Origin: Spirillospora albida
GTDB lineage: Bacteria > Actinomycetota > Actinomycetes > Streptosporangiales > Streptosporangiaceae
Direction: 5' to 3'
NCBI RefSeq assembly: GCF_000718255.1
Contig: NZ_JOFJ01000001.1
Coordinates: forward strand, 62,001 to 126,000
DNA: 64,000 bases
Shown here: positions 43,417 through 50,200 of the stretch, in pieces
Numbering within the stretch: the first letter of the stretch is position 1
Layout of the letters: every line of letters begins with the position of its first letter
Translations under genes and position numbers: made by a program
Notes under the pieces: model-generated
What the model saw: only the letters and a program-made list of their open reading frames with translations
Told to the model about the DNA's origin: nothing
Database searches by the model: none

Positions 43417-44430
43417 ATGACCCGATTCACCAACTGGTTCGGTAAGAACGCCGACGCCGTCATCGCGCTGGTCCTCGCGATCACCGTCGCGCTGCTCGGG
43501 GTCGGGGTGAACCTGCCCAACGAGAGCGAGATCACCAACAGCGCGATCCTCGCCGTGATCGGCCTGCTGGCCACCTCGGTGCTGCGCGACCGCGGCCGGC
43601 GCGTCCCGGTGGAGGCGGAGGTCCGCGACACGTTGCGGGCCTCGTCGTCGACGCTGGACGACCTGAGCGGCCGGCTCGCGCACATCGAGCGGTTCGAGGG
43701 CGTGCTGTCCGACACCAAGCGGGCGCTGGACGAGACGTCGGTGGTCCGCGTGATCGGCGGCGGGCAGGTCGCGCAGGTGCTGGCGGACGCGCGCCGCGAC
43801 ACCGACCGGTGGTTCTTCAAGGGCGGCACCGGCACCTACATCCGCGCGAAGACGCTGCCGGAGTGCGTGGCGGCCGCCCGGCGGGAGCGCCGCACGCTGC
43901 TGTTCCGGCTGGAGATCCTCGACCCGACGGACGTGGCGGTGTGCGAGGCGTACGCGCGGCACCGCCGGTCGGTGTCGGACGGCCCGGACGCGACGGGAGA
44001 GCCGTGGACGCTGGAGCGCACCCGCAAGGAGGCGTACGCGACGATCCTGGCGGCGTGCTGGCACAAGCAGCGGTTCGGGATGCTCGACATCGACATCGGG
44101 CTGGCGCGGACGATGACGACGCTGCGCTACGACCTGGCGGCGTCCCGGCTGGTGGTGACGCGGGACGACCCGCGCGGCGAGGCCCTGGTCGTGGACAGCA
44201 CGAAGTTCTACTACGGCTGGGTGAGCGCGGAGCTGCAGACCAGCCTGGACCAGGCGCGGCGGGTGCCGGTGGAGCTGGCGCGGCTGGCGCCGCTGGACGA
44301 CGAGCCGACCGTCGACGAGGTCCGCAAGCTGTTCGAGGTGCTGGGGATCGAGCTGGCGCAGGGCTACACGGAGCGCGACATCATCGAGATCGTCCGCAAG
44401 GCGCTGCGCGCGAAGGACCCGTACGAGTGA
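43417..44430 (+). CDS. Two-helix membrane protein with unassigned cytoplasmic domain
   Basis: A 337-residue protein (349 from the Met at 43381). Two membrane helices lie near the N-terminus (DAVIALVLAITVALLGVGV and SAILAVIGLLATSVL), then a helical linker and a domain of about 220 residues with the blocks DRWFFKGGTGTYIRAKTLPEC, LLFRLEILDPTD and KFYYGWVSAELQTSLDQAR. I do not recognise the fold with certainty; a phospholipase D-like fold is one possibility. It is followed 21 nt later by a cupin gene and then an IMPase-family gene, close to a TIR-NACHT sensor. A membrane-linked role in a defence or signalling cassette is a hypothesis only. Confidence 0.7.
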   Translation: MTRFTNWFGKNADAVIALVLAITVALLGVGVNLPNESEITNSAILAVIGLLATSVLRDRGRRVPVEAEVRDTLRASSSTLDDLSGRLAHIERFEGVLSDTKRALDETSVVRVIGGGQVAQVLADARRDTDRWFFKGGTGTYIRAKTLPECVAAARRERRTLLFRLEILDPTDVAVCEAYARHRRSVSDGPDATGEPWTLERTRKEAYATILAACWHKQRFGMLDIDIGLARTMTTLRYDLAASRLVVTRDDPRGEALVVDSTKFYYGWVSAELQTSLDQARRVPVELARLAPLDDEPTVDEVRKLFEVLGIELAQGYTERDIIEIVRKALRAKDPYE

Positions 44431-44451
44431 GCCGGCGCGGGTGACGGGACG

Positions 44452-45129
44452 ATGAGGTACGAGGAGATCCGCGCGGAGATCGCCGCCGGAACGGCGGCGC
44501 GGACGCTGCCGCGGTGGGCCGGCGGGGTCGTCGCGGACGCGGCGGAGGGCCGGTCCCCGGCCGCGGCGGTGCGGCATCCCCTCGGCTTTCTGTGCCTGCC
44601 CGTGGAGCGCAGCGGCGACCTCGGCGTGTGCCTGCACATCTGGACCCCGGAGGTGCGGCCCGCGCCGTCCACGACGTCGCCGGTGCACTGCCACAGCTGG
44701 GACCTGCTCAGCTTCGTCCTGTACGGGACGGTCCGGAACGTGCGCATGGACGTGCGGCCGGGCGCGCCCGATCCGACCGGCCAGGTCTTCGAGGTCGTGA
44801 GCCGGGGCGGGGTGGACGAGCTACGCGCGACGGGACGCGCCGTCCGGCACTCCCCGGGGCGGTCGGCGGCGCACCGCACGGGCGAGTCGTACACGCTCCC
44901 GGCGGGGGTGTTCCACCGCACGCTCATCGAGGACGGCGACGACGCGGCGACGGTCGCGCTGGGGCGGCACACCCCCGGCGGGGGCGATCTGTCGCTGGGT
45001 CCGCTGGACGTTCCGACGCACCGGGTGCGCCGCGCCCGGTCCGCGCCCGAGGAGACGGCGCGCGCGCTCAGGCGCGCGGCGGCCCTGATCGCCGCCGCGC
45101 ATCCGCTGCCGACGGGAGAGACCCGATGA
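44452..45129 (+). CDS. Cupin-fold protein of unknown substrate
   Basis: A 225-residue protein with a single cupin barrel. Motif 1 is seen as SPVHCHSWDLLSFVLYGTV (HxH metal ligands) and motif 2 as GESYTLPAGVFHRT (third His). The usual motif 1 glutamate is absent, so the metal would be held by three histidines, as in cysteine dioxygenase-like cupins. The start is an ATG 21 nt after the upstream gene, and the end overlaps the IMPase gene by 4 nt, so the three genes form one operon. Confidence 0.72.
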   Translation: MRYEEIRAEIAAGTAARTLPRWAGGVVADAAEGRSPAAAVRHPLGFLCLPVERSGDLGVCLHIWTPEVRPAPSTTSPVHCHSWDLLSFVLYGTVRNVRMDVRPGAPDPTGQVFEVVSRGGVDELRATGRAVRHSPGRSAAHRTGESYTLPAGVFHRTLIEDGDDAATVALGRHTPGGGDLSLGPLDVPTHRVRRARSAPEETARALRRAAALIAAAHPLPTGETR

Positions 45130-46004
45130 CCGCCAGCACGCCGCCGGGGTCCCCGGTCGATCTGGGGAGGGCACGCCGCGTCGCGGTGGAGGCGGCGGAG
45201 GCGGCGGGGGTGCTGCTGCGGGCCGGGATGCGGGAGCCGCTCCGGGTCCGCCCGAAGGGCGCCGGGGACGTGGTCACGGATCTGGACGTCGCGGCGGAGG
45301 AGCTGATCGTGGCGCGGCTGCGGTCGGCGTTCCCGGGGCACCGGATCATCGCGGAGGAGTCCGGGGTGCTGGAGGGCGCCGAGCCGAACGGGTCCCGCGC
45401 GGACCTGGTGTGGCTCGTCGATCCCCTCGACGGGACGAACAACGTCGCGATCGGCATGCCGGTGTACGCGGTGGGCCTCGCCCTGTGCGTGGGCGGCGCA
45501 CCGGTCCTCGGCGTCGTGCACGACCCGGTGACGGGACGGACGTGGTCGGCGCTGCGGGGGGAGGGCGCCCTCGGCCCGGCGGGCGCGCCGCTGAGGATGC
45601 GGGGGTGCGCGAGCCCCGAGCGGGACGAGAGGCCGGTCCTGGCCTGGACGCAGGGGCACCAGGTCACCTCGTCGGATCCGGTCGCGTTCGCCCTGCGCTC
45701 GACCCTGGAGATGCGGAGCGCGCGGATGCTGCAGCTGTGGGCGCCGCTCGTCGCGTGGGTGATGCTGGCCCGTGGCGACATCGACGGGATCGTCGGGTAC
45801 CTGCCGGAGATCGTGGACCTGCCCGCGGGGGCGCTGCTGGCGGCCGAGGCGGGCGCGGAGCTGCGCCGCCTGGACGGCCGGCCCTACGAGCTGGGCATCG
45901 ACCGTCCGGCGGCGGAGCTCGGGTTCGTCGCGGCCCGGCCCGGTCTGCTCGGCCGGCTGCTCGACACGACGCGGGGGATCGTGTCGCCCGCCTCGCCCGT
46001 CTAG
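45126..46004 (+). CDS. Inositol monophosphatase-family phosphatase
   Basis: A 292-residue metal-dependent sugar or nucleotide phosphatase. Catalytic motifs are TDLD at 51-54, EE at 77-78, WLVDPLDGTNN at 96-106 and the C-terminal EIVDLPAGALLAAEAGAEL aspartate. The substrate could be inositol phosphate, a histidinol-type compound or 3'-phosphoadenosine phosphate; sequence alone does not decide. It is coupled by ATGA to the cupin gene. Its stop overlaps the convergent permease stop by 4 nt. Confidence 0.88.
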   Translation: MTASTPPGSPVDLGRARRVAVEAAEAAGVLLRAGMREPLRVRPKGAGDVVTDLDVAAEELIVARLRSAFPGHRIIAEESGVLEGAEPNGSRADLVWLVDPLDGTNNVAIGMPVYAVGLALCVGGAPVLGVVHDPVTGRTWSALRGEGALGPAGAPLRMRGCASPERDERPVLAWTQGHQVTSSDPVAFALRSTLEMRSARMLQLWAPLVAWVMLARGDIDGIVGYLPEIVDLPAGALLAAEAGAELRRLDGRPYELGIDRPAAELGFVAARPGLLGRLLDTTRGIVSPASPV

Positions 46005-47233
46005 CCGGTCGCGAGGAGGGCGCCGACGCTCGCGGCGCAGCCAGCGACGGCGAGGACGGTGCCCGTCAGCACGAACTTGCGCAGCGGCACCCGGACGTCC
46101 CACCTGCGGCACCACTCGAACCACAGCAGCGTCGCGAGCGACCCCCACGGGGTGATGACGGGCCCCACGTTCGTCCCGACGATGAGGGCGAGGAGCTGGT
46201 CGCGGTTCGCGGCGGGCACGGCGGACTCCCCCGCCACGTAGGCGGGCAGGTTGTTCAGGACGTTCGACAGCCCGGCACCGGCGAACGCCGCCCGGAACGC
46301 GCCGGCGACCCCGTCGTCCGTCCCGACGAGCGCCCGCATCGCCTCGTCCAGCCCGACCCGCTCCAGCGCCGGGACGACCAGGAACAGCCCCGTCACGAAC
46401 ACGAGGAGCTGCCACGGGATCAGCGCCGGCCGCAGCGCCGACCGGTCCCGGACGGCGAACGCCGCGACCGCGACGGCCGCGGCGGCGGTCGCGGCGATCC
46501 CGAGCTGGATCCCGGTGTGGACGCCGGCCAGGATCGCCCCGATGAACAGCAGGCACGCGGCGGCGGTCGCGCCGAACAGCACCCGGTCGCGGATCGGCTC
46601 CGGAGGCGGCGGCGTGTAGGCGTCCGCGCCGCGCATCCCCCGCCGCCAGTAGAACACCCACAGCAGCGCCATCGTGACGCCGAGGGCGGCGAGCTGCGGC
46701 GCCCACATCCGCGCGGCGAACGCGGGGGTCTCGAGCGCGACGCGGCCGGCGGCGAGCAGGTTCGTCAGGTTCGACACCGGCAGCAGCAGGCTCGCGGTGT
46801 TCGCGAGCCACACCGTCGTCATCGCCAGCGGCAGCGCCGCGATGCCCGCGCGGACGCCGAGCGCCAGCATCACGGGGGTGAGCAGCACGGCGGTGGTGTC
46901 GAGGTTCAGGAAGACGGTGGTGACGGACGCGAACGCGACGCAGAGCAGGAACAGGGCGCCGTAGCCGCCGCGGCCGGCGCGCGCCATCCGCTGCGCGATC
47001 GCGTCGAAGACGCCGGCCTCCTTGGTGAGCTCGGCGAGGACGATGACGCTGAACAGGAACAGCAGCAGGGGGGCGATCCGCTCGACGCTCGCGCGCGCCT
47101 CGGCGCGCGGCAGCAGGCCGGTCGCGACGAACAGCAGCCCGAGCAGCAGCACCCCGATCCGGACGCGGTCGAGCACGCCCAGGCCGCGGGCGGAGCGGGC
47201 GGCACGGCGCAGCGGCGCGGTCGGCGACGGCAC
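46001..47233 (-). CDS. ArsB/NhaD-SLC13 ion-transporter superfamily permease
   Basis: A 410-residue permease with about ten or eleven membrane helices in two inverted halves. The repeats FLNLDTTAVLLTPVMLALG and LSNVLNNLPAYVAGES are the paired substrate motifs of the ArsB/NhaD and citrate transporter-like superfamily, and LIVGTNVGPVITPWGSLATLLW supports it. The cargo could be arsenite, Na+/H+ or a dicarboxylate; no ars genes are nearby. It starts at a GTG in a 66-nt divergent promoter region shared with the TIR-NACHT gene. Confidence 0.85.
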   Translation of the reverse strand: MPSPTAPLRRAARSARGLGVLDRVRIGVLLLGLLFVATGLLPRAEARASVERIAPLLLFLFSVIVLAELTKEAGVFDAIAQRMARAGRGGYGALFLLCVAFASVTTVFLNLDTTAVLLTPVMLALGVRAGIAALPLAMTTVWLANTASLLLPVSNLTNLLAAGRVALETPAFAARMWAPQLAALGVTMALLWVFYWRRGMRGADAYTPPPPEPIRDRVLFGATAAACLLFIGAILAGVHTGIQLGIAATAAAAVAVAAFAVRDRSALRPALIPWQLLVFVTGLFLVVPALERVGLDEAMRALVGTDDGVAGAFRAAFAGAGLSNVLNNLPAYVAGESAVPAANRDQLLALIVGTNVGPVITPWGSLATLLWFEWCRRWDVRVPLRKFVLTGTVLAVAGCAASVGALLATG

Positions 47234-47299
47234 GGCGACATGATCCCATATCCGTCACACGACGCTGTTCTCGTCGCCGGCGGGCGCGATACTGGCCCC

Positions 47300-50200
47300 A
47301 TGACTCCCCCCGGCACCGCCCACGGGTCCCGTCAGGAGCGCCCGACCGACTTCTTCGTCAGCTACTCCCCCGCCGACGAGCGGTGGGCGTCCTGGATCGC
47401 CTGGCAGCTGGAGGCGGCCGGGCACCGGACGATGATGCAGGCGTGGGACTTCGTGCCGGGCACCAACTTCATCGACTTCATGGACCGGGGCCTGTCGGAG
47501 GCCAAGGCGGTCGTGGCGGTGCTGTCGAGGAACTACCTGCGGTCGCGGTACGGGCGGCTGGAGTGGATGGCGGCGCTGCGGGCCGATCCGGACGACCCGG
47601 CCCGCAAGCTCGTGACCGTCCGGATCGAGGACTGCGCCATCGACGGGCTGCTGTCCACCATCACCTACGTGGACCTCGTCGGCGTGGACGACCCGGACGC
47701 GGCGCGCGACGTGCTGATGCGGCGCATCGACGAGGCGCTCGCGGGGCACGCCCGCCCTCTCGACGGTCCCGCGTTCCCGGGCGGCGGGCCCGCGTCCGGG
47801 CGGCCGCCGCTGGCCGGCAGCGTCGAGGGCGCCGGGCGCTCCGGGGCGGAGCCGGAGCGTCCCGTCCGGCGGGCGCCGGTCGCGGCGCCGGCGTTCCCCG
47901 CCCGCGCCGCCGCGGAGGAGAGGCCCCGCGAGCACGTCAGCGTGCTGCACGTGTCCGGGCCGCGGTTCGGCAGGACGCTCGCCGAGCCGGGGGAGCCGAC
48001 CACGGCGGCCGAGCTCCAGGACCGCATCTACAGCGACGTGGCGCGGCTCGCCGACGCCGGCGTCCCCCGTCCGGACCTGCTCGTCGTGACGGGGAACCTG
48101 ACGCACTCGGGGAGCCGCAAGGAGTTCGGGGAGGCGCTCGGGTTCCTGACGAGCCTGCGGGCGCTGCTCGGCCTGGAGGCGCAGCGCGTCGTGATCGTGC
48201 CCGGCTCGCACGATGTGACGAAGGCGGCGTGCCAGGCGTACTTCTCGTCCTGCGAGGCCGACGACGTCGAGCCGCAGCCGCCCTACTGGCCGAAGTGGCG
48301 GCATTTCTCCGGCCTGTTCAAGGAGTTCTACCAGGGCCTGGACAGCCTCGTGTTCGACAGCGCCCAGCCGTGGACGCTGTTCCCCGTCCCGGATCTGAAG
48401 GTCGTCGTCGCCGGCCTGAACTCGACGCTGCCGTACACGCACCGCGAGGAGGACCGGTACGGCGGTGTCGGGCGGGCGCAGGCCGCCTGGTTCAACGAGC
48501 GGCTCCGGCACTTCGAGGACGAGGGGTGGCTGCGGCTCGCCGCGATCGAGCACACCCCGGTGCGGGGCGAGCCCGGAGCGGTCCGCGACACCGAGATCGT
48601 CGAGTCCCTGCTGGGCGCCCGCGTCCACGCGTTCTTCCAGGGCACGGCGACCGACCTCGGGACGGTCCCGCTGCTCGGCACCGGGACGCCCGCCGTCCCC
48701 GCGCTCGGCCCCGGGCGCCATCAGACCGTCGTGCTGCGCCGCGACGGCCTGGAGCGGTGGATCCCCGAGGACATGGAGCGGCGCGGCGCCGAGCGCCTCG
48801 GCCGGGTCTGGCCGAAAGCGGACGGGACGTTCCCGGGCGCGCGGGCCGTCCCGCCCGTCCCCGCGCCCCGCCCCGAGATCGAGACGCCCTCCGACCCCGC
48901 CCCCGACGACCCCGCCTCCCGCCTCCTGGACCGCCTCACCGAGGCGTGCGAGACCCGGTTCGAGCGCGCCACGATCCGCCGCGTCGTCCCCCAGCCCCGC
49001 ACCGACGGCCGCACCGACCCGCCGCATCTCCTCCTCACCCACCTGGAGGACGGGTTCGTCCGGCAGTACCGCATCGGCGCCCATGTCGGGCGCGTCACGC
49101 AGGACGACGTGGACGCGTTCGCCCGGCACGTCCACGCCGACGGAGCCGACCACGGGTCCGAGCTCGTCTACCTCGGCCCGACGCCTCCGCGCGCGCTCCG
49201 CGACGACGCGCTCCGGCGCGGCATCCGGGTCCGGAGCCTCACCGAGTTCCAGGGCCTGGTCGACCTGACGGAGTACGTGGGGGCGCAGACCGCGCGGCTG
49301 TCGGAGGGCGGCCTGTACCCGCCGTCGCTGTACGTCCCGCAGCGGTTCCGGGAACTCGACCGCTTCCGCACGGGCACCGACCAGCACGGGACCGGCGCCG
49401 TCCACGACGACGTCGTCGGGGAGATGCTGCGGCTCCTCGCCGCCGACCACGGCCGGTTCCTGCTGCTGCTCGGCGACTTCGGCCGCGGCAAGACGTTCGC
49501 GCTGCGCGAGCTGGCCCGCCGCATCCCCCGCGAGCTGCCGCACGTCGTGCCGATCCTGATCGAGCTGCGCGCCCTCGACAAGGCCCACTCGGTGGACGGC
49601 CTCGTCGCCGCGCACCTCGCCAACCACGGCGAGGAGCTCATCGACCTGAAGGCGTTCCACTACATGCTGCGGCAGGGCCGCATCGTCCTGCTGTTCGACG
49701 GGTTCGACGAGCTCGTCACCCGCGTCACCTACGACCAGGCCGCCGACCACCTCGACACGCTCCTGCAGGCCGCGCAGGACAAGGCGAAGATCGTGGTGGC
49801 GAGCCGCACCCAGCACTTCAAGTCGCAGGCGCAGGTGCTGACCGCGCTCGGCGAGAAGGTCGGGGTGCTGCCGCACCGGCGCGTCCTCGGCCTGGAGGAC
49901 TTCGCGCCCCCGCAGGTCCGCTCCTACCTGGTGAACCGGTACGGGGACGAGTCCGCCGCCGAGGCGCGGCTGCGGCTGCTGGCCGACATCGAGGAGCTGC
50001 TCGGCCTCACGTCCAACCCCCGGATGCTGAGCTTCATCGCCGACCTGCCCGAAGAGCGGCTCCGGTCCGTCGCGCAGGCGCGCTCCACCGTCAGCCCCGC
50101 CGACCTGTACAGGGAGATCCTCTCGTCGTGGCTGGCGTACGAGGCGGAGCGGGTGCGGGGCCGCGGCGGGCCGTCCGGGCTCGGCATGGACGACATGTGG

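Noticed and set aside
46001..47233. Naming the permease ArsB as part of an arsenic resistance operon
   Set aside because: Only superfamily motifs support it; there is no arsR, arsC or arsA nearby.
45410..47299. Upstream extension of the TIR-NACHT frame by 630 codons
   Set aside because: It crosses the IMPase gene and the whole antisense permease gene; translation is Arg/Gly-rich noise. The TIR domain begins right after the ATG at 47300, which has a promoter-like box just upstream.
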